A stretch of 64,000 bases of DNA from Epiperipatus broadwayi (GCA_028023455.1 JAQFVV010013329.1:1-64000); one strand, 5' to 3'; positions 25,683 through 37,989 are shown, counted from the stretch's first letter. The notes: a model not told the origin generated them from the sequence alone. Numbers and translations: made by a program.

Positions 25683-25879
25683 AAATGAAAGTTAAAAAAA
25701 GAATTTATATGTGGAAAACACTGTGATGTCTATTGAGTTAAATAAAGATTTAAAAAAACCACACCAGCGGTGGGCTACTAATTATAGATATAAAAACAAT
25801 ACATTTATGAAAGCTACTACTAATTAAACAATCAATCAAAAACATGTTATCATATGATTAATTACTAAATGAATTTTGA

Positions 25880-26815
25880 CAACACCTATTGCACCGTATG
25901 CCGGAGGAGATTAAAATGAAAACAACTCGGATACATAAATAGCACGATTTTTTTATCAGTTTTCAGTTTTTTCAGTCTAGTTTGCAGTGACAGTCTTGTT
26001 TCAGTTGAGATAACAGTGCATTTCTATTATGTATCCAGAAACAAAAATGCATTGTTGAGCAGCTTTTGGAAATATACGCTCGTACTTCAGTCTTTTTAGT
26101 CCAACAAGATCATCAAAACATCCCTGTGAAATAATGTCTGCATAACAACTCAGAAATCCTCCGTCAAATGTTCAACTGTCTGCAAGAATAAAGCAAATGG
26201 ATTCACATAAAATCTCATCAAGAAAAGTCCAAATCTAACTGGTTAGATATAATCCATCAGAAGCAGCAGAAGCAGCCAACAATAAGCAATATCCACATTC
26301 CAAAAATCCTAGGTAAACATTTATTTATTATCATTTATACATAGTAGCCACCACTCTAATTTGTCAATCCTACCGAGTAAAGTAATTTGAACTCTTAAGA
26401 AGGCATAAAATGAACTTTTGATGTGTGTGTGTGCAAATGTGAGATAATTTAACCGTGTCACATATTATTTATGCTTTTCACCAGATATATGTTATAATGT
26501 GTTACTTTAAAAAATATGCATTTGTTAAATTAGATTTAAAAAGATGTTTAAATTTAGTCAATTAATGTGGGGTCATAAATTATCTTTAAACTTAATTAAT
26601 GTTAATTAAAATAAAATGTCTTCAAACTTAAACTTTATTTGTCAGTCAATTCTTTTTACCAACCTTTTTATTAATTCTTTCCACCACTAATTTTGTATAA
26701 TTTTGTTATTGAATTAAAATTAGACTGAGCTAGTTTTAGGGAATGTTTTGAGTGCTGGATTATGAGCCTACTGCCTGAATATGTTAGTCATCAGACTATC
26801 TGGCACCCCGGGGTT
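25880..26815 (+). mobile_element. LTR-like region with TATA-box and TGGCACCCCGGGG motif
   Basis: ATACATAAATAG (25931-25942) is a TATA-like box, followed by TCAGTTTTCAGTTTTTTCAG. AATAAA-type signals lie near 26610. TGGCACCCCGGGG at 26801-26813 could be a primer-binding site. An (AT)n tract follows at 27021. The order TATA, poly(A), TGG-starting motif, AT tract mirrors other units in the window (X, 35978-37712, 45335-51028). The left end is not defined. Confidence 0.35.
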
Positions 26816-27017
26816 TACCCCAAAACAAATAAAGTATTTGGATAGTAGGGGTTTGAATCTAGCAGCAGAGATGGACCATTGTTGATAATTAAAGCTATCA
26901 ATAAGATCTCCCATTTTGCTTGAATGTGCCGGTTCGTCTACATAACATTTATAAGATTATAAATGTATTATGAAGGAGTTTGAAACCAGCCAAAACTTAT
27001 ATATTTTTAATTATTTT

Positions 27018-27020
<3 letters not shown>
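26816..27020. other. Short unannotated stretch with a B-box-like motif
   Basis: GGGGTTTGAATCTAGC (26868-26883) resembles a pol III B box, but no A box or tRNA fold is evident. It may be the leader after the preceding LTR-like unit. Confidence 0.25.

Positions 27021-27083
<63 letters not shown>
27021..27083. repeat. (AT)n microsatellite
   Basis: Pure AT tract; it is followed by GGTTCGACCTGGTACAATATAT, another GGTACA/(AT)n junction. Confidence 0.95.
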
Positions 27084-27086
<3 letters not shown>

Positions 27087-27130
27087 TAAGTGGTTTCCGT
27101 GGTTCGACCTGGTACAATATATATATATAA

Positions 27131-27628
27131 TACTACACCAGCACTCATAAGTTTGTCGAAATTGCCATCTCCACACATATATACAATCAGTGCTCAGCTT
27201 TATATAAAGATAACCAATCTTTCTACTTTAATAGACAGATTTCAAACTATTCAAACCTACAACTTTTCAGCCTTCCATTTCATTGAAAATCTGATGATGA
27301 AATGTTTAAAGCCCAAGTTAGTGCTAAGGTTGTTATACATGGGTTACAACCTTGGCATTAATATGGGCTTTGAACACTTCATCATCAAATTTTCAATAAA
27401 ATGGGAGGCTGAAGAGTTGTGGGTTGACAACCTTGGCACTAATGTGGGCTTTGAATATCCATCATCAGGTTTTCAATGAAATGGAAGGCTAAAGAGTTGT
27501 GGGTTAGAGTCGGTTGAAGCCTCTCCATTAAAGAATGAAGATTGGCTATCTTAATATAAAGCTGAGCAATGATTGTATATATGTGTGGAGATGGTAATCT
27601 GGACCAATTGATGAGTGCTGGTTTAGTA
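27131..27628. mobile_element. Foldback element with nested internal repeats
   Basis: Outer arms: TACTACACCAGCACTCAT (27131-27148) and ATGAGTGCTGGTTTAGTA (27611-27628), one mismatch. Complementarity continues inward through CCATCTCCACACATATATACAATC and CTCAGCTTTATATAAAGAT to about 27225. Inside, a roughly 80 bp module (CAACCTTGGCATTAATATGG to GAAGAGTTGTGGGTT) occurs twice in direct orientation (about 27349-27424 and 27426-27505) and once inverted (about 27242-27335). A 129-codon plus-strand frame covering this is produced by the repeats and is not a gene. Confidence 0.85.
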
Positions 27629-30600
27629 GGAAATACTTTTATTTGTTATTATTTATCTTTTCAACATGGGTCTGATCAGATGGGTCAGCAATATTTATGT
27701 GTTTAAATACATTTTTATATGTCATTATAAACTTTTAATTTGAATACAAGTTATAATCCTTTAACCTAATATATACATAAACATATTTTCTTAATTACAA
27801 TGACAACTTTTCAAAATTCAGCTTAAGTATTTTATTTTTCATTTTCTTTCCCAAGACAATTTGATGTAAGTGCTTCAGTTGGTTAATTAAATACAAATTC
27901 ATCTATGAATTCTATTTTTACACACAGAAACAACTTGAAAAAAAAATGATGAAATCGTAATTTTACCCAGATGTATTCTAAAGCTTTCATCAAAATGCCC
28001 AACTTTTTAAATTTATTTTATCAGGAGAGCTAATAAAATTATTTACAAATTAATGATGATTAAAAAAAAATCTTTTAAATCCTTTTTTTTTATTGTCCAT
28101 TGTTTTAATCTTAATAAACCATATTTTTATTTTTTTTGTATGTTAAACATTGTTAAATACATAAAACTAATATCTACCTAATGCTATATTAGTAATAGTA
28201 AATAAATTAGAAAGTCATATAACATTAAATACTAACAAAATAAATTTATATTTCTCATGTTCACGGTTTAGGTTGTTATAAATGGGTGCTTTTCAAAATG
28301 AATTATGGGAAAGTTACTTATGTGTATGTGTCTGTGTTGGTATTTGATGTCTTGTTGATTTTCACATAATATCTATTTGCTCATACATGAAACCATGGTC
28401 ATGAAATAATTTTGGTAGATATTTATTTTGATAACATTTACTATTATTTGATTTTCTATTTATTTATATATGCTTTTATTTCTATCTATATTTTTATGAA
28501 AATTATCAGTTCTACTGTCAATATTATTCTCTTGTTTTTTTCTCTGTTAAATTCTTAATAAAGTTTACTTGTTCTATTTATTGACAAAATCAAGAGCGCG
28601 CACTCACACATCTTTTATATTACAATATAAATTACATCAGAAAGAAATATAACCAATAAACTTTTATTTTAAGATAAGTTTTATTTTTGTTCTTTTTAAA
28701 ACAAAACAAATGTTTACATAGTTTAGAAAAAATAAACAAATTAAAATTAACAATGAGTCTTGTTTTATGACAGAAGGTTAACATAATAATACATCAGGGT
28801 GGAGAGTGAGGAATAATATATATATATATATATTTGGTAAAACTTTTTCAATATGAATTGTAAAAATGGGAATAAATATATAATCTAAATGAATACAAGA
28901 TTAAATAATAATTACTTTAATTCATTTAGAGAAAACATTATTAAATGAGCATGATCTTTTAATTACAAAATTACTTATCAAATGATTTAAATGTTATTTT
29001 GAAGACTTTCCACATCAATGCACGACATTAAAAATATCAGTTGCATGTTCCTCTGTATTTTATTGTTTTCAGTCATATTCTGCATTTCAATGTCATTAAT
29101 ACTCATGTTCTTTCTATACTAATTTATCAACATTAAACAAAAATCGAAACAAAATATGTTTTTAGCAATAATTGTCACTTGTCAATCAATTTTGTTCATT
29201 GTAACTCCAGAAAAAAAGAAAAGGTTACATTCAATATCTGATATGTAGTTGAATGTCTGTAGAAATAAAAATGATTGGAGTTAAAAGCGTTGTGCTTATA
29301 AGTGATATATGGAAATATGATTAAGAAATTACATAAAAATATTGAAACATTTAATGCATAGAAATAAAAGATAAGATATATTCAACACTATCTACTTTAT
29401 ATTGTTTAAGTTATAGAGAGAGTAAAAAAAAAATAATGTATATGGTTTTTGTTTGTCTTAGAATGTCAAAAATATATGTTAAATTTAATTTATCTAAAAA
29501 AATCTCATAAGATTTTGATATGATTACAAAGGCAAGTTTGTATTATAAAAGAAACCACCCATAGAAATTTATAGATTTAAATAAAAATACAAATTATAAA
29601 TATTTTATAATATTCATGATAGTTTGCTAAAATTGTCTCATAGTTGGTAATTGTTATTGTGTTAAAAATATATAATATTGATGATTGATTCATCATGACT
29701 ACATGAACAAAAGTGTCACCCATACAACAAAGACTCATCATAAGTTTATAAACCCATATAATTTATAAAAAGAGTTGTTTTCAGAAAGAAACTTATTAAT
29801 GTAGTTTCACTTGCTCAGACAACACACCAAGATAATCATATTAGAAAAAAATAAGCAAATGCATATTGTAACTGAAATAGATAAGTTTATCTAAAACTAA
29901 ATACTTATTACATATACATTGTGATGCAAAAAATATATTAAACTAATATTATAACTTTACTATTATCTCTGAAAAAGGTAAGAATAGATAATTAGTACAA
30001 GTGACGTTTGTCTAATAACAAATTAAAATATTTTTCAAAAATATTTATTATTAGAGCTATTACTGTATTGATTATATTTTATTAAAATTAACTACATAAT
30101 ATCGTTTATTATATTATTTGTCAATATTCTTAAAAATAAAGGAAATATTCGATATTTTTAAATATTTTTTGTACTAGCATAAATATTTCTTTTTAGTGAT
30201 CAAAGATATTAAATATGATATAATTTAGAACAAAACGGTTCAAATAAAATACAATTTCAATTCAACTTAATTTAGAATGACAATACAGTTAGTAAGCTTG
30301 GATTTATAAATCAAATAAATAAAATAATGTGAACAATATTTACTAGTTTCACTTTGTAATAGTCAAAATAATGTTTTGAAAGTAGATTTTTTTTCAATCA
30401 TTTGCATTACATATTTATAAATTTGAAGTTAATGAAATTCTATGGGATATACTGAAGTTATTACTTTATTATATAATTCTGACAAAATCACTTTAACCAT
30501 ATCATGGCTGAATCGTGTTTGTATTACAATTCTCTTTGTAAGTGCATTATAGATATCAAAAATTATCAATATTCTTAAAATAGTATGGTGCTATAAATAG

Positions 30601-30756
30601 TAAGTTTGAATATACATGAATATAAGATAGTTCTATAATAAATAAAGTTTTTCTATGGAAAATAATTACCACACAACACTTACATAATCATTGCATTATC
30701 CCTTCTAGTAAAATTTACAAAAAAAAATAGCATGGATTAAACTTAAATTATTTATT

Positions 30757-30763
<7 letters not shown>
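27629..30763. other. Gene-free AT-rich stretch, about 3.1 kb
   Basis: I recognise no coding trace, promoter or dispersed repeat on either strand. A short AT tract lies at 28817-28833. This is the quietest part of the window. Confidence 0.55.

Positions 30764-30790
<27 letters not shown>
30764..30790. repeat. (CA)n-(TA)n microsatellite at PLE-2 boundary
   Basis: CACACACACA followed by ATATATATAT immediately before the outer arm of PLE-2. Confidence 0.92.
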
Positions 30791-30791
<1 letters not shown>

Positions 30792-30793
30792 CA

Positions 30794-31614
30794 AAATACA
30801 GCACAATTTATATAAATTATATTCTTTTAGAAGTACTTTCGACTATACACTTTGTAGTCTTTATCAACTATATAACATTGAATAATCAAAACGAGACAAC
30901 CTTTAACAATACCCATAGTTCAATTCAGATTTCCCACAATTCTGTTATCTTAACATTTGATGACTGGCAATTCATCAACATTTGATGATTTCTTGAAATC
31001 AACATAGCCTCTTTTATTTTACATTTATTATGACAACGTTTAATTTGAATAATTTTCATATTTTTATAATCAAATTTAAATCTATATTGACAAGATTTAT
31101 TATGATCAAATATAACAGATGATGAAGGTTTATTTACATCTGTTCCAGATTGATTCTCTTTTTGAATTCTATTATATAAAAGCATATGCTCTTTTATTCT
31201 CTTCTCAAATGTACACTTAGATTCACCAATGTATTGTACACCACATCCACATATCAATCTATATATAATAGAATTTTGATTAAATTTTGAATTTTAAAAA
31301 TATTAAGTAATCTATTTATGTTATTTGTAGAGAAAAAGCAATATGACACAAACCATTATAAATTTTCCTAATAAACTTGACCTGCTCATCTGATATAAAT
31401 GGCATTGAAATCCATTTCATTTTGATATTTTTATTTTTAATTTTATTATAGTGTTGATTTCTTTTAAATCCTTTAATAATCTGAATTGAACTATGGGTAT
31501 TGTTAAAGGTTGTCTCGTTTTTATTATTCAATGTTATATAGTTGATAAAGACTACAAAGTGTATAGTCGAAAGTACTTCTAAAAGAATATAATTTATATA
31601 AATTGTACTGTATT
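30794..31614 (-). mobile_element. PLE-2 fragment flanked by ~136 bp inverted repeats of its own 3' end
   Basis: Left arm 30794-30930 and right arm 31479-31614 are inverted copies with few differences, for example AGAAGTACTTTCGACTATAC and GTATAGTCGAAAGTACTTCT, and GAACTATGGGTATTG opposite CAATACCCATAGTTC. The left arm is the natural 3' end of the PLE (stop codon region and UTR); the right arm is the same sequence attached in reverse to the 5'-truncated end. Microsatellites bound both sides: (CA)n(TA)n left, (AT)n right. Confidence 0.9.
30925..31470 (-). pseudogene. PLE-2 GIY-YIG endonuclease and linker fragment
   Basis: Minus strand. The linker NKIKNKNIKMKWISMPFISD (about 31450-31380) and EQVKFIRKIYNGLCHIAFSL lie in one frame (to 31316). 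A broken gap near 31260-31315 leads to the nuclease 31257-30925: MICGCGVQYIGESKCTFEKR, IKEHMLLYNRIQKE, SSSVIFDHNKSCQYRFKF, then CHNKCKIKEAMLISR. C-G-C before YIG plus the EH and DH histidines again fit a CCHH zinc-binding GIY-YIG nuclease. The 110-residue nuclease frame is uninterrupted, unlike PLE-1. It belongs to the same broad family as PLE-1 but is clearly divergent, so a separate subfamily. Confidence 0.88.
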
Positions 31615-31617
31615 GTG

Positions 31618-31618
<1 letters not shown>

Positions 31619-31711
<93 letters not shown>
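31619..31711. repeat. (AT)n microsatellite
   Basis: About 93 bp of AT next to the right arm of PLE-2. Open frames running through it on both strands encode YIYI repeats only. Confidence 0.96.
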
Positions 31712-31716
<5 letters not shown>

Positions 31717-33925
31717 CCTTCTGAATGGACACAAGAAATTAAACTGTGTTGCATCAGTAGTGAATAACTGCATTGTACTAAAAACAAATGAAATAGCCTT
31801 AAAATTTTAAAATTATTCTATCAATGGTCCAAAAACTCATATGTGGGCCAACTGTGCATTTTGGTTAGCAATTTTTAGGCATTTATTGTTAGTATTATAT
31901 TTGATAAAGTGTTTAATGCAAGGAAGGGGGGGTGAATTATTACCGAAAGAGTTGTTGTGATAGTTAGATTTATGCAAAGTTGCTTTATTTGTTTATAAGA
32001 TATTGTTGGTGTTGGTTTGAATGGTTTTCTGATTTATTATTCACTGACACCCATCCCTTTTACTAATATTATAATCAGTAAAATATGTTTAGCCCATAGC
32101 CATATCAATTACATTTAGTCAGGTTAGTTTAATATTTATGTGGCAGTACATGTGCAAGCAGGTGTGTCTGTATCATTTTCCATTTCATTTCCATATTTTA
32201 ATTACAATAAAACATTACACTTACAATAAAACATTTAAATTATAATAAATATCTTTAATAATTTTTTAAGCATATATATATTTTTAGTCATTAATAAATA
32301 TCTGGATTAATGAATTATTTAACAAATTTAAATGATATTATCAACCATTTTATTTAATAGTTAATTGATATTCATTTGTTTGAAAGTTATAAAAAGTTCT
32401 TTTTTATTATTATTTGATTTGACTTAATTGTGAAGGTCAATTTTTTTTTTCAAGAAAAGATTTCTTTAATATTAATTACCTGATTAAGTGCAAAAAGGTG
32501 GGAGTTGGTCTTTGAATAATCAGATGACCTTTTTGATTGGTGGGGGAGATATTTTTTAACTGATAGCTGGTAATAAAAAAAAGAGATTACCCTTTGTAAT
32601 TCCAACAAGTGTACTTTTCATTTCTGCTTCTATCTGTTGTATCTCCTCCCGAAATGGTGTAAAGTGAAACTCTAAAACAGCCTTTTCATAAAGCTTGTTA
32701 TAGGAACTTCAGACATTTAAACTTTATAGGAGAATATCTGGATAAAATATAAAGAAGGAATCAATCTCATTTCTTTTGTCTAATTAAAACATTTAAATTA
32801 ACACTTTCATTTTGTTTTAAAGATGTCCTTATGTACTGTTAAACTTATGTTATTTCATTTACTCCTATTTATCTCTGTTAAGAATAATACTAAAATGCAT
32901 GAACTTTATAATTGCTTAACTACAATGTGTGAACTCTATAACATTTTGTGGAAACACAGGCAGACTTTTTAACATAATTTACCTTGACAAGCTCTCTGTT
33001 TAACTTATATTTTACGTATACAAAGGTTAAGTTGAAATTAAAAGAATGTGCATATTTATTATGCTATATTTAAAATTACTTCAGAATGCTAACCTTATTT
33101 TTTATTTATGCTATAAATAATATGGGTTTTATTAAAAGAAGATAAATATATGACTTACCCAAAATATTTGATTGCTATTATCTACAAAATATATGCCTAG
33201 ATCGAATTGAAGGTCTATAATATTATATATTTTTTGTGTTCTTTTTTATACATGGATATTGGAAAATATAATATTACTGTTAAAGATATACAAATTTCAT
33301 GTGGACAATTATTAACAACTTAGTAAAATTAATAATGTAGCTGTTGACTAATAAATTATGGAAGCGAGTAGTTTTTCCTGCAGGAAAATATATTAAACAT
33401 GTTGTTGGTTTAAACAAGTGGAATTGCTTAAAAATGAATGAAAGAGTAAAACCAATTAATAGTTGAAACTGTCTTTTAATATCCCCAATTGCCGAAAATA
33501 TCCGTTGTTACATGTGTTATATAAGTGAACTCTATTATCTTTAGTTAAGAACGTTGGAGCTCACTAAGTTAAGTTTATATTATAAATGTTTGTCCTAGGA
33601 ATTTTTTTTTAATGTTTCATGTCTTTACTAACATGCACTCATTTGGAATATTCTTCATTATCCAGCAGACCTCGAAAAAGAGACTTTGTAAATGAACATT
33701 TTTTAAGTTTAAAAAGAAGTATAACATTTTTACTTTCTGTTATTATTTGCTGTTACTGATACATAGTTATAAAATAGACAGCTAGATAGATGTATTTAAT
33801 ATTATATGCATATTTATTTAATTTGCAAACTTCTAGAACTTCTTGGAATAGCATATCCACAAATGGTGGATAGGCTGGTAAAATTAATATTGTTTGAATA
33901 TAATTTTATTTTATTTGAAAGTGAA

Positions 33926-33928
<3 letters not shown>
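31712..33928. other. Gene-free stretch
   Basis: No coding trace recognised. It contains short poly-T/A runs and a GC-richer patch near 32500-32560 (GGTGGGAGTTGGTC), without further structure. Confidence 0.5.
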
Positions 33929-33970
<42 letters not shown>

Positions 33971-34052
33971 GTTATATTGTTAAAGATAATGATTTAATCT
34001 TATATATTTCTCTTTGGTCTCGAAGTGAGAATTAATTTCAAGAGTAGCTAGA

Positions 34053-34124
<72 letters not shown>
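33929..34124. repeat. Two (AT)n microsatellites (33929-33967, 34053-34124)
   Basis: They are separated by 85 bp of unique sequence (GGTTATATTG to GAGTATATA). No inverted relationship between the flanks was seen. Confidence 0.94.
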
Positions 34125-34129
<5 letters not shown>

Positions 34130-34878
34130 TTGTGTTAGAGGTAATAAAACAACATTTATTATATTATTGGTATTTAAAGTATAAAACCACCCACAGTTTA
34201 TTATAAGCTAAAAATGTTGGTACTCATAGCTAAAGACACCGTTTTATGGCACATTTTTTGCACTAAAACACATAAAAATACTGTTTCTGCAGCCAACACG
34301 TTCGAACCCGCATTTTCTATAAAACAACTTTTTTGTTGTGCTACAGAATGCAGGCCGCTATGTCACGTCACAGTATAGCATGTATGTTGCATCACAGCAA
34401 ATACATTTTCTGAATTCACACTGTTTACAAAATATTTATGGCTTGATGAGAGAGTTTGTATTTGAATTTAATGGAAATGTTGTTTTCATTGGATTTTTTT
34501 TATTATTTTAAAGTATTGAAATGTTCAGATTTTTTAAAGTAATAATTCTAAGACTTTTTGCAACATACTGTATTGAAGTTTTAATTGGGAAAATGTTAAA
34601 TATCTATGTTTTTAGTGAGTTGCAATTAGGTATTGAATCAAGTAACGTACTGTTCGTAACATTCCATGAGACAAAGAAATAAAAAAGAGTGGTACCAAAA
34701 AAATATCCAGTAAGAAAAGTACAAATATACACAATTTTTTTGTAAATTTCACAATAAGCAAATATTATAAACATGTTTAATACATAAAAAAGACATTATA
34801 TGTGTTTGTTGTTGTTTAAAAAAGTTTGAGTTTTTTTATTTTGTCCGAGTACGGTTACAATTTTGAATTTTTTTTTTT
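34125..34878. other. Gene-free stretch
   Basis: Slightly higher complexity near 34280-34400 (CCAACACGTTCGAACCCGC, then CTATGTCACGTCACAG) but no coding sequence or repeat partner found. Confidence 0.45.
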
Positions 34879-34964
34879 AACACTAACCCTAACCCTAAAA
34901 CTAACACTAAACCTAACCCTAAAACTAACTTTAAACCTAACCCTAAAACTAAACCTAACCATAA
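34879..34964. repeat. Interstitial telomere-like repeat, degenerate (CCCTAA)n
   Basis: CTAACCCTAACCCTAAAACTAACACTAAACCTAACC-type sequence (longest pure run CTAACCCTAACCCTAA) continues for about 85 bp as alternating CCTAAC, CCCTAAAA and ACTAA variants. It corresponds to TTAGGG on the other strand. A T-run precedes it. Its surroundings are ordinary interspersed DNA, so it is internal and not a chromosome end. Confidence 0.88.
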
Positions 34965-35125
34965 CAATGTTTACTTTTTATTGTCATTCTATTTGAAATA
35001 AAAAATAGCCGTAATATCTCTTTGTCTGGCAAAAAAAAAGTAAAACAAAGACTAAAAAAATAGACTAAGAAATTTAACTTTTTATTACGATTATTATTTT
35101 TAGTTAAACAACAACAACAAAAAAA

Positions 35126-35255
35126 GTTGTAACACAAGTAAAAAAATATCCAATAGAAAATTGATAAAAAAAGCTGTAACACAAGTAAAAAAATATCCGA
35201 TAGAAAATTGATAAAAAAAAGCTGTAACACAATTAAAAAAATATACGATAGAAAA
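35126..35255. repeat. Three-copy 47-48 bp minisatellite
   Basis: Units start GTTGTAACAC (35126), GCTGTAACAC (35173) and GCTGTAACAC (35221), each followed by AAGTAAAAAAATATCC and GATAGAAAATTGATAAAAA or variants. A minus-strand frame across it is a repeat artefact. Confidence 0.88.
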
Positions 35256-35697
35256 ACACAAATGAAATTGTAATTTGTTGATTTTATTTTACATTTATTA
35301 TTATCATTTAAATTGTATATGTTAATAAAAATAATATTTATGAAAGAAGATTTTGCTTTGTTTTTATTTTCGCATTACAAAAAAGCACAGCAAAATTATT
35401 ATAATCAAGGGCTCAGGAATGGTCATATTTTATAGTTGTAGCATAAAAATGGCACCATCCAATGACATCTTTATCTATAAGACAAGCACAAAAGTTTTAT
35501 TCTCAGTTCATCCTTTACAATTATAATATTGGCATATTAAATGATTTAGAATTGTTTTCACCCTCTTATTTGCACATATGTGTGTTTGTTTTATGCAATA
35601 TTTCATTTAATTAATAAATATTCGTTTTTATGATTGCTTTTATCTATAGATTTCGGATATTGCTGTATTCCAAAAGAATTAAGGAAGCTAGTAATTG

Positions 35698-35699
<2 letters not shown>
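35256..35699. other. Gene-free stretch
   Basis: Nothing recognised. Confidence 0.45.

Positions 35700-35788
<89 letters not shown>
35700..35788. repeat. (AT)n-(GT)n microsatellite
   Basis: AT tract (35701-35772) followed by TGTGTGTGTGTG. An open frame through it is an artefact. Confidence 0.95.
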
Positions 35789-35891
35789 TTATCTGCCAAT
35801 GTATAATATGGAAATGTATAGAATAGCTATGAGAAAGGAAATTATTTTGATAAGTTCTATGCTTGTTCAGGTAGATAATTTTCTCCCTTAG

Positions 35892-35893
<2 letters not shown>

Positions 35894-35977
<84 letters not shown>
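35894..35977. repeat. (AT)n microsatellite
   Basis: About 84 bp of AT; it forms the left boundary of the next LTR-like unit. Confidence 0.95.
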
Positions 35978-35979
<2 letters not shown>

Positions 35980-37712
35980 CCATGGGTAGAGTAAAGTTTA
36001 GATTGCGCACACCAATAGTATATTTCAGAGTTTTGGTAGTTTAATGTTAGATTTATTAGCTAAAAAGCATATTCACTCCACCTGTGTTTAGATTCTCTTG
36101 AGTATTTATTTTGTATTTTCATAGGAACATAGCTTTATGGAATTTAGTTGGTGGTTAGATAAACAGTTAGATCAGGTACTTTGTTGAATATGAAAGTTGA
36201 TATACTGTGATATGTGTTAGCTGGTTTAAGACGTTGTCCGAAATAAATCACTTGTTTAATGGTTCTTAAATAAATTGATAATATGTAAAAATATTGCTTT
36301 TCTTTTTTTATTGCATAGGATATAACACACACGTGTAATGTAAATAATATCGCAGATATAAAAGTATAATATTGCTAAGTTTATATATTCAAAAATAAAC
36401 ATTATAAAGTATATCCTATTAATTTGCCATAAGTTAGAAGTCATCAAATCATCGGAATGATCATTATTTGTTTATATTTTCATTTTTGTGTGTGTATGTT
36501 AGTATGCATAAAAAGTGTAAGTATTTTAAATGATTATTTAATTAAGATTATTTAAAGATGCTCTCTTAGTAATCAAGTGTATTAATTTGCTGTATTTTAA
36601 GAATTGATAGTATACCCTCTCAAAAGTGTATATTGTGCCCAATAATATAATGTATTATTTATTCAGGGCTGCATTTTGATTAAAAAATATTTAGATAGCC
36701 TGGATATTCAAAGTCAGAATATTGAGGTATAATTTGTTTTCTAATTTATGTTTATAAATGTGTCAATAATAAATTATGTAATGGGGATGATCCTAAACTT
36801 CAATTAATGGATTTGGTTGTAAATTTTAAAATTAAGATAAAAGTCTTATTCTGAACTAATTACATTTAACTAAATCTTAAGTATAAATAAAAGTTTTGTT
36901 TATTATTCAAAACTGTGTCTCGAGTTGTTCTTATATGCATTCGAATTCTAGTTTCCACACCTCCACATTTCATACATCTATTAGGGCTGATAATATTGTT
37001 TCCTAGATTCAAACATTACATTAAATATTTTACCACTTGATAAACTTATAAATATGTTGCCTAGTTAGTGAATTATTTAGTTAGTGATGTGAAATTAAAA
37101 GATACCCTATTTCCTTCGTTATTTAATTGCTACCCCAGTAAACATTATTCAATTTATTTCATAATATCTTATTATAATATAGAGTTATAAATTACTGGAT
37201 AGAATAGTTCTTTAGTCTAACTGGGTTCTAGATTTCCTGAGATCTGATTTTATATTCCTAGATCAATATTAATTCAGCTATTTTGATTAGGATATGCTGA
37301 ACAATAGAGTTATTTAGTGTTATGCTTTTCGATCCTGTCAGAATTGTATTGAGCTATTATAGAGTGTAACTGGATAATGGAAGAGCTCAAATTGAAATTA
37401 TATTTTTTTAGATGGAATAAATAAAACTCTGCTAGCCTGTATCATTTGGTTAATTAATAAATAAGGTTTATATGTTATTTGATAGCTTATAGTATTTCTT
37501 CCTTGTTTATTTATATTCTATATATTATGAACTTTCTGTAACCTCCCACTGAGCGAAGCTGTAAGATAAACATAAGTCAAAGAGTCTCGGTGTTAATTAT
37601 GAATCAGATAAAATGATAAATAGTTCTATTCATTAATAGAACTGGCGCCCTGGGCATTTGCTCATATAATGTACATGAGCGGAGATGTGTGCGGGGGTTA
37701 CAATATATATAT
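35978..37712 (+). mobile_element. LTR-like unit ending with TGGCGCCCTGGGC and GGTTACA
   Basis: Bounded on both sides by (AT)n: it starts TTGCCATGGGTAG and ends GGGGGTTACAATATATA. AATAAA lies near 36887, followed by ACTGTGTCTCGAGTTGTTC (36912-36930), resembling the GTGTGTCGAGTTTCATT downstream of the poly(A) signals in Y. At 37643-37655 TGGCGCCCTGGGC looks like a lysine-tRNA-type primer-binding site. No gag or pol is attached. It may be a solo LTR plus a short leader; the true left end is uncertain. Confidence 0.4.
37643..37655 (+). promoter_or_regulatory. Primer-binding-site-like TGGCGCCC
   Basis: TGGCGCCC is the start of the primer-binding site of many lysine-tRNA-primed retroelements. The rest of this motif (TGGGCATTTG) does not match that tRNA further, so the assignment is tentative. 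It lies about 65 bp before the GGTTACA/(AT)n boundary. Confidence 0.35.
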
Positions 37713-37989
37713 ATATATATTATAAAAAGACATTTTATTCTATTAGCATTTCTTCAGTGATTAAAGAGTTGATCATAAAATTATAACAATGATATTGTCA
37801 TATTCTGAAGAATATTTATATAAAAAAAATCAACATTAACAATTAAATTACATAATGACAATAAGAATATTAATGAGAAGTGTATATGACAGGTGAATCT
37901 ATATCTCCAAAACATTTTACAGCAGTGCTGCAAGAAATATTTTGTGTAAGTATAAACAAATGCAGGTTATTTAAGTCATTTATATTTTA
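37713..37989. other. Spacer before LINE fossil
   Basis: No recognisable coding trace; it may contain the decayed upstream RT of the LINE. Confidence 0.35.

Noticed and set aside
26860-26890. Isolated pol III B-box-like motifs here and near 39516 as tRNA genes
   Set aside because: No A box at the right distance and no cloverleaf could be drawn.
27090-27479. 129-codon frame
   Set aside because: Lies across the foldback element; its internal peptide repeats mirror the DNA module.
31316-31810. YIYIYI open frames over AT repeats (also at 2105, 12958, 33806, 35634, 40085, 40524)
   Set aside because: Translation of (AT)n microsatellites; only the C-terminal part of the 31316-31732 frame is real, as a PLE linker.
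34879-34964. A true chromosome end
   Set aside because: Only ~85 bp, degenerate, and flanked on both sides by ordinary interspersed DNA.
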